NCBI GenBank assembly: GCA_964537925.1
Contig: CAZICV010000004.1
Location: 62,001-126,000 of the forward strand
Length of the DNA: 64,000 nt
Direction of reading: 5' to 3'
From: SLDF01 sp964537925
GTDB lineage: Bacteria > Bacteroidota > Bacteroidia > Chitinophagales > Saprospiraceae
Shown: piece by piece, positions 44,914 through 52,737 of the stretch
Numbering within the stretch: position 1 is the stretch's first letter
How the letters are laid out: each line of letters opens with the position of its first letter
The notes under the pieces: model-generated
Told to the model about the DNA's origin: nothing
What the model saw: the letters and a program-made list of their open reading frames with translations, nothing else
The model's database searches: none
Translations under genes and position numbers: made by a program

Positions 44914-44950
44914 AAAGGGCCGCACCGTCTGGTTGCGGTCCTTTTTTGTT
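44914..44950 (+). terminator. Rho-independent terminator of the subtilisin gene
   Basis: AAAGGGCCGCA pairs with TGCGGTCCTTT (one G-T wobble) around a 9-base loop, followed by a T-run (CTTTTTTG). It starts 50 bases after the stop codon. Confidence 0.85.
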
Positions 44951-45093
44951 GTGCGCCTCCTCTACTCCCGCAATCTGTCTGGATAGCAAGCATAGCCCGT
45001 ATGATTTAATCCCGGCTTCTCAGGTTCGGCAAAGGCAAATCGCTAGTGCTATCTGCATCCCGACAAAACTTTGATCTGTCCTCGGGCCGGGAC

Positions 45094-45131
45094 AAAACAA
45101 AAAGAGCCGCCCCTCATCAGGGACAGCTCTT
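45094..45131 (-). terminator. Rho-independent terminator of the sigma/OMP operon
   Basis: Read on the minus strand, AAGAGC pairs with GCTCTT and inside it TCCCT/AGGGG-type arms pair around GATG; TTTTGTTTTG follows. It lies 40 bases past the stop of the outer-membrane protein gene. Confidence 0.8.
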
Positions 45132-45170
45132 CGGTTATGTGAAAAACGTAGTCTTCGATCCGGAAAAACC

Positions 45171-46304
45171 TCAGAAGAAGTTCATCTTGATACCCACGGA
45201 CAGCGGGTGATAGTCGTATACAGATTTGTTCTCAAACAGGGAAGAAGCATCGTAACGTCCGTAGATCGATACCCATTTGTATCCGATAGCTGCGGATACT
45301 CCATAGTTGAACCTGTTGACCCCGTATCTTGCACGGCTCTCACGCTCTACACGCTCATCGTCGGGGCTGCGGAACTCCTGCTTCTGCTTGGTGCGGAAGT
45401 TCACACCTCCGAATCCGTTGAGCTCCAGGAAGCCGCCTTTCTTACCCCTGGGAGCTATCTTCAGACCTAACGTACCGTTGACATAGGCATTGTGAAAGGT
45501 TGAAGATTTAAGATTGATCGTGCCGTCTTCAAAAAACACAGGTGCATCGACATTGGACAGCAGATAACGGTCATCCAGATCTACCTTGTGATACATGAGG
45601 GAAGCGCCGTAGTTGAGCCAGATCGGGCTGCGTGATCCGCCCAGGCGTGTGTTCCACATGAGCGCCCATTCGCTGAAGCTACCTTGCCAGAAGTTCATTT
45701 CGGGATAGCTTACACCCTCTTGTTTATCGCCGTTGAGCAGGTATGTGTTCCATCCGAAAGCAATGTGGAAACCCATATTTGTACGGCGGGGTTGCCTCGG
45801 CTTTCCCTTGAGTTTCAGGCGGATCTTCCTGTCTTCGTCAGATTCTATCTCTATACCGCCATTGCCCAGGTCAATATCCCAGTCTGCATCTTCGCCGGTC
45901 GGAGGCTCAGGAGTGTCCGGTGGAGCCGGAAAACCCAGGAGTGCCTCCTCCTCAGCCCTGCGGGCATGTTCCTCGGCTTCTGCTGCATATCGCTCGGCTT
46001 CTTCAGAGATACGCTCTGCAGCCATTTCGATCTTTTCGGCTTCCGCCTCTATCTCGCGTTCATAGCGATCGGAGATAGCTTCGAGCTCCCGTTCCATTTG
46101 TTCTTCGTTGATCTTCTTCGCTTCAAAACGTTTGCGTACTTCGGCGATCTTGGCGATCATCTGATTGGTCTTCTTGAGGATCGCGGCCTGCGCCTGTTCC
46201 ATGATCACATAAGGATTAGTCTCCGTTGTCTGTTGTGCTTGCACCTGTATCGTACTGAGTAGCAGCATAGCCGGTGCGATGAAAAGAAGTTTGAGCGATT
46301 TCAT
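45171..46304 (-). CDS. Outer-membrane beta-barrel protein with long charged coiled coil
   Basis: 377 residues from the ATG at 46304: signal peptide (about 22, ending VQAQ), a Glu/Ala/Arg-rich coiled coil of about 90 residues (for example NEEQMERELEAISDRYEREI, AERISEEAERYAAEAEEHAR), a short linker, and a C-terminal domain of alternating strands (NMGFHIAFGWNTYLLNGDKQ, YGVSAAIGYKWVSIYGRYDA) ending in Phe, typical of an outer-membrane barrel. A coiled coil before the barrel implies that it reaches through the periplasm or peptidoglycan. It follows an ECF sigma factor and a membrane protein in one operon, 23 bases from the latter. Confidence 0.75.
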   Translation of the reverse strand: MKSLKLLFIAPAMLLLSTIQVQAQQTTETNPYVIMEQAQAAILKKTNQMIAKIAEVRKRFEAKKINEEQMERELEAISDRYEREIEAEAEKIEMAAERISEEAERYAAEAEEHARRAEEEALLGFPAPPDTPEPPTGEDADWDIDLGNGGIEIESDEDRKIRLKLKGKPRQPRRTNMGFHIAFGWNTYLLNGDKQEGVSYPEMNFWQGSFSEWALMWNTRLGGSRSPIWLNYGASLMYHKVDLDDRYLLSNVDAPVFFEDGTINLKSSTFHNAYVNGTLGLKIAPRGKKGGFLELNGFGGVNFRTKQKQEFRSPDDERVERESRARYGVNRFNYGVSAAIGYKWVSIYGRYDASSLFENKSVYDYHPLSVGIKMNFF

Positions 46305-46327
46305 GTTGTTCAGCGTTTTTCTTTGAT

Positions 46328-47170
46328 TTAATACAAGATCTCTATTTCGGTGATACGGCTCCATCTCCTTACAGGCAGGCCGGCCGCTTCTGCCAGTTCA
46401 GTGATGGTACCGCCAGCCAGTTTGATTAGTTTCTGTGGTACACTTTGTTCATAAGGTTCTTCATGGGCGGCCCAGAATCCTTCCTCGCCGTAGGGAGTGA
46501 TCCCATGGACAGCTATCGGCAGAAGGTACATCTCCAGCGCAAAGGTTTCGTCAAGGCTTTCCGGAGATACGGCAACAGGTAGGCCAATACCGGATATTGG
46601 TGCAAGAGGCGCTAGAGTTGCCAGGTCAGCCAGGTACATCCTGGGTGCATCTATACCAGCTATCTCGGTATGCGGTGCTGCATCTCCCGTAGCTTCCGGA
46701 AGCGCGGGAACAGGTGCAATCTTCTTTTTCCTGTCCGGCTTATGGCCCGGATTTGCTTTCGGAGTCTCCGGGTTGCCAGTTGCGCTGGCCTCCTGATGCA
46801 CAGCTACTTCGGCGACGTCAGCTTCTGTATTCACAGGTTGAGTGCGTTTTTCTGTCCCATGCGCTGCGGCGGCAGCCGGGGATTCGTATACGTTGGGAGC
46901 AGCAGGTTTATCCTGATCTGTAGCTGTGTTTGTTGCCATAGCAGGCACGGCTTGCTCTGCTCCGGTACGCCGGATCGACCAGAAGGCAGTCACACCGAGC
47001 AGCAGTAGTACTGCCGCCGCCGCTGCGAGCCTCACCATACGCCAACCGGCCACTTCCTTCTTCGCACCGATCACACCGGAAGCCCTGATGCGCTCCCACA
47101 CCTGGGGAGAAGGGGCCAGCTCATTATCGGCCAGCTGATCTTTGAAATATTTATCCAGTCCGTTATTCAT
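46328..47170 (-). CDS. Single-pass membrane protein next to ECF sigma factor (anti-sigma-like)
   Basis: 280 residues. A cytoplasmic N-terminus of about 45 residues (DKYFKDQLADNELAPSPQVW, resembling the short DUF-type N-terminus of Bacteroidota anti-sigma-like proteins), one transmembrane helix (VRLAAAAAVLLLLGVTAFWS, about 46-65) and a long Pro/Ala/Glu-rich periplasmic part. It lacks the HxxxCxxC zinc motif of classical ZAS anti-sigma factors. Its ATG overlaps the sigma factor's stop by 4 bases (ATGA), so the two are translationally coupled; a role holding the sigma factor at the membrane is plausible but unproven. Confidence 0.65.
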   Translation of the reverse strand: MNNGLDKYFKDQLADNELAPSPQVWERIRASGVIGAKKEVAGWRMVRLAAAAAVLLLLGVTAFWSIRRTGAEQAVPAMATNTATDQDKPAAPNVYESPAAAAAHGTEKRTQPVNTEADVAEVAVHQEASATGNPETPKANPGHKPDRKKKIAPVPALPEATGDAAPHTEIAGIDAPRMYLADLATLAPLAPISGIGLPVAVSPESLDETFALEMYLLPIAVHGITPYGEEGFWAAHEEPYEQSVPQKLIKLAGGTITELAEAAGLPVRRWSRITEIEILY

Positions 47171-47751
47171 GATCGGATGTTACTTATCTCTGTGAATGAA
47201 TTTTCCAGGCTCTTTATTCTCTGTTGCAGCATCTGCCTGGCACGCAGCAATTGTGTCTTCGAGGTACTCTCCGTGATACCGAGCAGCTCTGCTATCTCCT
47301 GGTGCTTATATCCTTCGATAGCGTACAGGTTGAAAACCGCTCTGTAACCCGTCGGCAGACCATCGATCAGTTTCATCAGGTCTTCTGCATCCAGATGGAT
47401 ACCTGCATGAAAGTCCGACACATTATCATACTCCTCCAGCTTGTCCGTGTATTCCATGAAAGCCTTGCGTCCTCTCAGGTACATAAGACACTCACGGACT
47501 ACGATAGTGCGGATCCATCCTTCGAAAGATCCCTTGAAATGATACGACTCCAGGTTGCCAAAGACCTTTATAAAGCCGTTGGACAACACTTCTTCGGCTT
47601 CCTCCTGTCGCCGGACATAACGGCGGCAGACCGCCATCATTTTGGCTGCGAAACGCTGGTACAGCTCTTTCTGGGCTGCTGCCTCCTGTCGCAGACAGCG
47701 CTTTATCAAGGCCTGTTCATCGGTCGCTTTATGTACGGTAAAAAGTCGCAA
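47167..47751 (-). CDS. ECF-type RNA polymerase sigma factor, TTG start
   Basis: 194 residues with sigma region 2 (ALIKRCLRQEAAAQKELYQR, EAEEVLSNGFIKVFGNLESY) and region 4 (GYRAVFNLYAIEGYKHQEIA, LLGITESTSKTQLLRARQML). It should recognise its own promoter class and control envelope genes, perhaps including this operon. The frame has no ATG before residue 37; the only normal start upstream of region 2 is the TTG at 47751 (an ATT further upstream is less likely). Coupled to the membrane protein by ATGA overlap. Confidence 0.88.
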   Translation of the reverse strand: MRLFTVHKATDEQALIKRCLRQEAAAQKELYQRFAAKMMAVCRRYVRRQEEAEEVLSNGFIKVFGNLESYHFKGSFEGWIRTIVVRECLMYLRGRKAFMEYTDKLEEYDNVSDFHAGIHLDAEDLMKLIDGLPTGYRAVFNLYAIEGYKHQEIAELLGITESTSKTQLLRARQMLQQRIKSLENSFTEISNIRS

Positions 47752-47875
47752 TTCGTCCTGTTTTCTATTTTTAAAGATGCTTGTCTCTCCAAAAGGGTTG
47801 CATGAGCTGTTAAAAAAAATCTGGGGGACAATATTTCACCACGGCCAGCCAAGTCATCCGCTAAGGCCCGGAACA

Positions 47876-48484
47876 TCATGTCGGGTCGGCGGGAACAGCG
47901 TTCAGCCGGGACAGCCAGTTTTGCGCACCCTCCTCTTTCAGTACATCACCGATAGATCCGGTCATGGTATATATAGCCCCTCCATAATACATATCCAGGT
48001 AGTTGGCCGTGCGCATAAAAGGCTCTTCAAAGCCTTCCGGCAGGCCGGGGTCCGCACCTGCAGCCGCCAGGAACATCCGCTTCCCGGCCAACCGTCTGCC
48101 CAGATGCCGGTCTTTGGTGATCAGATCCGTGAACCGGTCAAAGACAGTCTTCATGGTCCCGCTCATGGCATACCAGTATACAGGAGTGACCCATACGAGG
48201 GTGTGATGTGCAAGTATCTGTTCTGTGATTTGCCGGTATGCATCATCTGCCGGATAACGCCCGGTATAATCGTAAGGATAGATCCTGTGATCGAGCAGAT
48301 CACATACGATCGCCGTATCCGCCGGAAAAAGGGTATTGACCAATCTGTGCGTATCTCCGTCTTTTCGCGCACTGCCGATCAGTACAAGCGGCCGCTGTTC
48401 ATGTTCATACCTTGTGGAAGACGATTGAAGCTTGCCTCCGGCGTCAGCAACTTCGATTGTCCGTTCTTCTGTCAGCCGGGCCAT
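47876..48484 (-). CDS. NAD(P)H-dependent FMN reductase / flavodoxin-fold protein
   Basis: 202 residues. After a polar N-terminal extension of about 30 residues comes a flavodoxin-like fold: RPLVLIGSARKDGDTHRLVN (phosphate-binding loop, GSARxxxxT), LAHHTLVWVTPVYWYAMSGT (the WxTPxYWY flavin-contact segment) and RLAGKRMFLAAAGADPGLPE. This fits NADPH-dependent FMN reductases / multimeric flavodoxins. Its ATG shares one base with the stop of the alanine dehydrogenase gene (TGATG), so the two are translationally coupled. Confidence 0.85.
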   Translation of the reverse strand: MARLTEERTIEVADAGGKLQSSSTRYEHEQRPLVLIGSARKDGDTHRLVNTLFPADTAIVCDLLDHRIYPYDYTGRYPADDAYRQITEQILAHHTLVWVTPVYWYAMSGTMKTVFDRFTDLITKDRHLGRRLAGKRMFLAAAGADPGLPEGFEEPFMRTANYLDMYYGGAIYTMTGSIGDVLKEEGAQNWLSRLNAVPADPT

Positions 48485-49713
48485 CAGAGCCTGGATGTGA
48501 GCAACAGATCTATCTCGGTATGTTTGATCGCAAAACGATCGCTGAGATATTTGTTGGTAAGACAGCCTTTATAGATATATATACCCCTGCGTAAGCCGAT
48601 ATGGACATAGAAGAGATCATTGATACTGCCGCTTAAACCCGCCTTGAGGAGGATCGGCGTGAGCAGGTTGCTCAGCGCCAGTGATGCCGTACGCGGCACT
48701 TTGGAAGCCATGTTGGGCACACAGTAATGTATAACATCGTGTTTTACAAACGTCGGTTTGTCATGCGATGTCAGTTCAGAGGTCTCAAAACAACCTCCCT
48801 GGTCGATACTCACGTCCACGATGACTGATCCGGGTTTCATACGGGTCACCATATCTTCGCTCACGATCATAGGAGTGCGCCCGATCTTGCTGTGGATAGC
48901 TCCGATCGCCACATCAGCTCCTACCAGCTCCTCCCGGAGATAGTGCATATTGATCGAAGAGGTATACAAAAACTGGCCCAGGCGTGACTTGAGCCGCATC
49001 AGCTTATAGATGTTATTGTCAAAGATCCGTACCTCGGCCCCCAGGCCCATCGCCGTCCGCGTAGCGTACTCACCCACTACGCCCGCTCCCAGGATAACTA
49101 CTTTGGCAGGTGGCACACCGGAAACCCCTCCAAGCAGAAGACCTGTACCTCCGCTCGATTTGCTGAGTAGCTCCGCTGCCGTCAGTATTGAATTGATACC
49201 CGCCATCTCGCTCATAATACGGACAAGCGGATATGATCCGTCGTCATCCTGGAGATATTCCATAGCCAGCGCGATGACACGTTTCTGCTTCAGCCGCTGT
49301 AGAAATTCGGCGGTGATGATCGGCAGATGAAGCGGAGATATCAGTACCTGGTCGCCGTGAAGCAGATCTACCTCCGATATGGAAGGCGGGGATACCTTGA
49401 TCAGGATATTTGATTTATATACCTCCTCCTTCGCATAGGCTATCTCGGCTCCGGCTTCCGAATACTCCCGGTCGCTGAAGTTGGATCTGCTACCGGCCCC
49501 GGTCTCGATCACCACGCGATGGCCGTGGCCGACCAGTTGTTTGACAGAGTCGGGCGATAATGCAATGCGATTTTCCTGGGGATTGCTTTCTTTCGGCAAC
49601 CCAATATATAAAGCGTTGGGAGCGCTGCGTGTATGCAGTACCTCTACCTGAGTTTCCAGCTGCACGCCCGCAAGTATTTCTGTGAACCCGGGCTTACCCA
49701 TACTGCTGCTCAT
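48484..49713 (-). CDS. ald: Alanine dehydrogenase
   Basis: 409 residues of the AlaDH/PNT family: N-terminal substrate domain with IGLPKESNPQENRIALSPDS (the KE.. and R residues of the active site), AMEYLQDDDGSYPLVRIMSE, a Rossmann NAD-binding segment VVILGAGVVGEYATRTAMGL (about 200-220), VIVDVSIDQGGCFETSE and VPNMASKVPRTASLALSNLL. The N-terminal 30 residues are longer than in Bacillus Ald, as is common in Bacteroidota. It oxidises alanine to pyruvate and ammonia with NAD+. It follows tsaE (a frequent neighbour in Bacteroidota) and is coupled to a flavin reductase gene. Confidence 0.92.
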   Translation of the reverse strand: MSSSMGKPGFTEILAGVQLETQVEVLHTRSAPNALYIGLPKESNPQENRIALSPDSVKQLVGHGHRVVIETGAGSRSNFSDREYSEAGAEIAYAKEEVYKSNILIKVSPPSISEVDLLHGDQVLISPLHLPIITAEFLQRLKQKRVIALAMEYLQDDDGSYPLVRIMSEMAGINSILTAAELLSKSSGGTGLLLGGVSGVPPAKVVILGAGVVGEYATRTAMGLGAEVRIFDNNIYKLMRLKSRLGQFLYTSSINMHYLREELVGADVAIGAIHSKIGRTPMIVSEDMVTRMKPGSVIVDVSIDQGGCFETSELTSHDKPTFVKHDVIHYCVPNMASKVPRTASLALSNLLTPILLKAGLSGSINDLFYVHIGLRRGIYIYKGCLTNKYLSDRFAIKHTEIDLLLTSRL

Positions 49714-49727
49714 ACCTTCCTTTGTAT

Positions 49728-50150
49728 CTACAAAAATACGATTTTTCGGGCTCCGTCAACCTGTTGAAAAATCTGCACGCGAAGTACGGATTCCGGCAGC
49801 AGGGTCTCTACCAGGCCAGGCCATTCGATGATACAGAGACCTCCGCCATAGAGATAGTCCTCTATCGGCAAAGCCAGCGCTTCATCGATACTGCGCAGCC
49901 TGTACAGGTCCATGTGGAATACAAGTGGAAATCTTTTGTCGCCGGTACGATACTCGTTGACGATGGAGAAAGTAGGACTGCTCACCGCATCAGAGGAGCC
50001 GAGATATGTCATCAGATGACGTACCAGCGTAGTCTTACCTGCACCCATCGGTGCGTCAAGCGCCATGACCTCCTTTCCGACCAGGCTGTCTGCCAGCAAC
50101 GGCATCAGCGCTTCGAGGTCAGCCTCTGTCTTCAATATGGTCTCATACAT
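49728..50150 (-). CDS. tsaE: tRNA threonylcarbamoyladenosine biosynthesis ATPase TsaE
   Basis: 140 residues, full length for TsaE. Walker A motif DAPMGAGKTTLVRHLM (about 32-47), followed by SSPTFSIVNEY (switch/ threonine motif) and LCIIEWPGLVETLLPE (Walker B region and the WPE/G motif). TsaE is the ATPase required with TsaB and TsaD for the universal t6A37 modification of tRNAs reading ANN codons. It is 48 bases downstream of the aat stop and overlaps nothing; ald begins 14 bases further on. Confidence 0.95.
   Translation of the reverse strand: MYETILKTEADLEALMPLLADSLVGKEVMALDAPMGAGKTTLVRHLMTYLGSSDAVSSPTFSIVNEYRTGDKRFPLVFHMDLYRLRSIDEALALPIEDYLYGGGLCIIEWPGLVETLLPESVLRVQIFQQVDGARKIVFL
49731..49759 (-). 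promoter_or_regulatory. Probable ald promoter inside the tsaE 3' end
   Basis: On the minus strand: -33 TTG (49759-49757), 18-base spacer, then TATTTTTG (49738-49731), an exact TAnnTTTG. Transcription would start near 49725, about 12 bases before the ald ATG, so ald can be expressed apart from tsaE. Confidence 0.5.
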
Positions 50151-50198
50151 AGTGCTGCCTTTGACTGCTTACAGGTGAATTTGACACGTTATATACCT

Positions 50199-50909
50199 TT
50201 AGTCCAACCCAGTTACATCCTGCGTGGTCCAGCGATTATTCTCCGAAGGCGCCAGCCAGTTCTCTCTCAGCAGGGAAAAGAATTCGGGACCTGGCATCAT
50301 ATCTGCCCCGAAGCTTCGCAGGTGAGCTGTCTCTTGCTGGCAATCTATGAGGCGATACCCCCTTGCTTCCAGCCTGTGCACAAGGTGGACAAAGGCTGCT
50401 TTTGAGGCATCTGTCTCGCGGGCGAACATTGACTCACCAAAAAAGATCCTGCCTGCGGCTACGCCATAGAGGCCTCCGACCAGCCGACCTTCCCGCCAGG
50501 CTTCTGCTGAATGGGCCCAGCCGAGCCGGTGCAGTTTTTTATACGCCCGGCTCATCTCCGGCAGTATCCATGTCCCTTCCTGGCCGGGCCGCTCTGTCTT
50601 GGCGCAGCCATCCACTACCTCGTCAAAAGCTGTATCATAGCGGATATCGAATACGGACCGGTTCAGCGTCCTGCGAAGACTGCGGGACACACGCAACTGG
50701 CCCGGCTTCAGAACAAACCTGGGGTCCGGAGACCACCACAGAATAGGATCTCCCGGCCCATACCAGGGGAAGATACCCATCCCATAAGCAAAAAGCAACC
50801 TAGCCGGTGTCAGTTCGCCCCCGATAGCCAGCAAACCCGCCTCAGCAGGGTCGCTGAGCGGATGGGGAAAAGCGATCCCACCGGGGAACGGGTAGTCAAT
50901 GAGTCTCAT
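50199..50909 (-). CDS. aat: Leucyl/phenylalanyl-tRNA--protein transferase
   Basis: 236 residues. The family's core motifs are complete: FPWYGPGDPILWWSPDPRFV, FDIRYDTAFDEVVDGCA, GTWILPEMSRAYKKLHRLGW, AHSAEAWREGRLVGGLYGVA, GRIFFGESMFARETDASKAA and LIDCQQETAHLRSFGA. The enzyme attaches Leu or Phe to N-terminal Arg/Lys of proteins, making N-degrons for degradation by ClpAP through ClpS. clpS lies directly upstream on the same strand, with a terminator between them. The start ATG at 50909 is only a few bases from that terminator's T-run. Confidence 0.95.
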   Translation of the reverse strand: MRLIDYPFPGGIAFPHPLSDPAEAGLLAIGGELTPARLLFAYGMGIFPWYGPGDPILWWSPDPRFVLKPGQLRVSRSLRRTLNRSVFDIRYDTAFDEVVDGCAKTERPGQEGTWILPEMSRAYKKLHRLGWAHSAEAWREGRLVGGLYGVAAGRIFFGESMFARETDASKAAFVHLVHRLEARGYRLIDCQQETAHLRSFGADMMPGPEFFSLLRENWLAPSENNRWTTQDVTGLD

Positions 50910-50910
50910 A

Positions 50911-50941
50911 ACAAAAAGAAGGATGGCTTATGGCCATCCTT
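50911..50941 (-). terminator. Rho-independent terminator between clpS and aat
   Basis: Minus strand: AAGGATGGC pairs perfectly with GCCATCCTT, then CTTTTTG. It lies 33 bases past the clpS stop and ends 2 bases before the aat start codon, so aat needs its own start or read-through; CAAAAAGA at 50912-50919 (minus TCTTTTTG) is one base off a -7 element. Confidence 0.8.
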
Positions 50942-50973
50942 TTCTTCATATATCTCCGGTATGACTGGCATCG

Positions 50974-51261
50974 TCAGGCGGCCTCCAGGACTGCACTGAG
51001 ACCGCGATCGATAAGCGCCTGCTTCAAAGGCATGAGCTCCTTGTGGGCGCCCGTCTTGACTGTAGCCTTCCCTTTGAAGTGAATGAGCAGCGAAAGCTGC
51101 TCGGCCTGTTCACTACTGTGATGTAATACCTCTATAAAGGTCTCGATCACCCAGTCAAATGTATTGACATCGTCGTTATACACGATCAGCCCGGAAACCG
51201 TGCCGATATCCGTGTCCTTATCCTCCAATACATCTACACGTTCGTCGTACTGATAGCGCAT
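50974..51261 (-). CDS. clpS: ATP-dependent Clp protease adaptor ClpS
   Basis: 95 residues, normal size for ClpS. The family core VSGLIVYNDDVNTFDWVIET carries the Asn-Asp-Asp that binds the N-terminal amino group of N-degron substrates, and HSSEQAEQLSLLIHFKGKAT with KTGAHKELMPLKQAL completes the fold. ClpS delivers proteins with destabilising N-terminal residues to ClpA-type unfoldases. It is the second gene after a peroxiredoxin (15 bases) and precedes aat, whose product creates ClpS substrates. Confidence 0.95.
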   Translation of the reverse strand: MRYQYDERVDVLEDKDTDIGTVSGLIVYNDDVNTFDWVIETFIEVLHHSSEQAEQLSLLIHFKGKATVKTGAHKELMPLKQALIDRGLSAVLEAA

Positions 51262-51276
51262 GAGTTGGTGCCGTCC

Positions 51277-51747
51277 TTAATTAAGATTGTTCAATGTCTC
51301 TTTAATGGCCTCAAAATTAGGCACATCGCCGGCATTTTCCAACACTTCGGCATATCGGATGGTTCCGTCTCCATCTATCACGAAAGCCGAACGCTTGGCG
51401 ACTCCTTTCATCCCGAAGGCAAACTCGTCATACAAAGCCCCGTAAGCCGACGCAATGTCCTTATTGAAGTCCGAAAGGAGCGGAAAATTGTAAGATTGTT
51501 CTTTCTTGAACGCTGCCAGGGCAAAAGGTGAATCTATCGATATAGCCAGCACCTCGGCATTCATCTGCTGGTACTCACGTATTCCGTCACGTACGCCGCA
51601 CAACTCTGTAGTACACACGCCGGAAAAGGCAAGTGGAAAAAAAAGCAGCAGTACATTCTTTCCTTTATAGTCCTCAAGACTGACTTTGTTTTTGTCGGAA
51701 TCAAAGAGCGTGAAAGAAGGCGCTTTGTCCCCGGTCGATAATGCCAT
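51277..51747 (-). CDS. Peroxiredoxin (AhpC/TSA family)
   Basis: 156 residues from the ATG at 51747. Thioredoxin-like fold with LFFPLAFSGVCTTELCGVRD: peroxidatic Cys45 and a second Cys50 five residues later. The usual Thr of the PxxxTxxC motif is Ser here (SGVC). The C-terminal YAEVLENAGDVPNFEAIKET is family-typical. It reduces peroxides using a thiol donor. The frame opens 27 bases further upstream, but the -7 element at 51772-51779 would place the transcript start after that codon, which favours 51747. Confidence 0.9.
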   Translation of the reverse strand: MALSTGDKAPSFTLFDSDKNKVSLEDYKGKNVLLLFFPLAFSGVCTTELCGVRDGIREYQQMNAEVLAISIDSPFALAAFKKEQSYNFPLLSDFNKDIASAYGALYDEFAFGMKGVAKRSAFVIDGDGTIRYAEVLENAGDVPNFEAIKETLNNLN

Positions 51748-51771
51748 AGCTACATTGGTTTTTTGATGAGT

Positions 51772-51779
51772 CAAATTAA
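51772..51779 (-). promoter_or_regulatory. Likely -7 element (TTAATTTG) of the peroxiredoxin-clpS genes
   Basis: Seven of eight matches to TAnnTTTG on the minus strand, followed by ACTCATC. Transcription would begin near 51767, 20 bases before the chosen start. Confidence 0.4.
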
Positions 51780-51836
51780 ACGGTATACTCCTTCCACGAA
51801 GTATTTTCGCAGATCTTCTGACGAAACAATAAGAGT

Positions 51837-52721
51837 ATGCGACCGGTTCAAGCCTCCTATTTAAAGATGCATGTGGCCGTCGTACTTTTTGGTTTTACTG
51901 CCATACTTGGCGGCCTCATCGAACTCAGCGCACTCGTCCTGGTCTGGTGGCGCATAGGTTTCACTACGCTCAGCCTGTTCTTCATGATCGACCGCAACCG
52001 TATGCGCGCCTCTATGGACAGGGCTATGCTCATCCGCCTCGGGCTCAATGGCATCGTGATAGCGCTGCACTGGCTTTGCTTCTACGCTTCCATTAAACTG
52101 GCCAATGCCTCAGTAGCGCTCGTCTGCCTTGCATCCGCAGCACTTTTCGCATCGCTGTTCGAGCCACTCGTATTCGGCAGGCGGGTTGACCGGCTGGAGA
52201 TCCTTTCGGGCTTACTTGTCATACCCGGTATGATACTGGTGGTGCAAAATCTTGAAATGAGCATGATGGCCGGAGTATGGGTGGGCCTGGCCGCCGCACT
52301 ACTCTCCGCACTCTTCTCAATCATCAACAAGACGCTTGTAGACAAAGCCCACTCTTACGATATTACCTTTGTCGAGCTCGGAAGCGGGTGGATCTTCATG
52401 ACATTGGCGCTCCCCTTCATGTTTGCCGCTAATGCCGAACCGGTATTCTGGCCCTCGATGAGCGATTTGGTCTACCTTGTCATACTTGCATTGCTCTGTA
52501 CTACAGTCGCATTCATCCTGTCGTTGCAGGCGCTCACACATCTGTCTGCTTTCAATGCTACGCTCATTGTCAACCTGGAGCCTGTCTACGGCATTCTACT
52601 GGCCTGGTGGATACTACACGAACACGAGCAGTTGAACACCGGGTTTTATATCGGAGTTGTCATTATATTGAGCACTGTATTCTCCTACCCGCTGCTCCGG
52701 CGAAGATGGATGAATACCTGA
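51837..52721 (+). CDS. EamA/DMT-superfamily transporter
   Basis: 294 residues with ten hydrophobic helices in two EamA repeats: FGFTAILGGLIELSALVLVW and ALHWLCFYASIKLANASVAL in the first, WVGLAAALLSALFSIINKTL and FNATLIVNLEPVYGILLAWW in the second (the NLEPV..IL motif is diagnostic of this drug/metabolite transporter group). Probably an inner-membrane exporter of amino acids or metabolites. The O-methyltransferase gene starts 16 bases downstream. Confidence 0.9.
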   Translation: MRPVQASYLKMHVAVVLFGFTAILGGLIELSALVLVWWRIGFTTLSLFFMIDRNRMRASMDRAMLIRLGLNGIVIALHWLCFYASIKLANASVALVCLASAALFASLFEPLVFGRRVDRLEILSGLLVIPGMILVVQNLEMSMMAGVWVGLAAALLSALFSIINKTLVDKAHSYDITFVELGSGWIFMTLALPFMFAANAEPVFWPSMSDLVYLVILALLCTTVAFILSLQALTHLSAFNATLIVNLEPVYGILLAWWILHEHEQLNTGFYIGVVIILSTVFSYPLLRRRWMNT

Positions 52722-52737
52722 AAAAAACTTTATAGTC

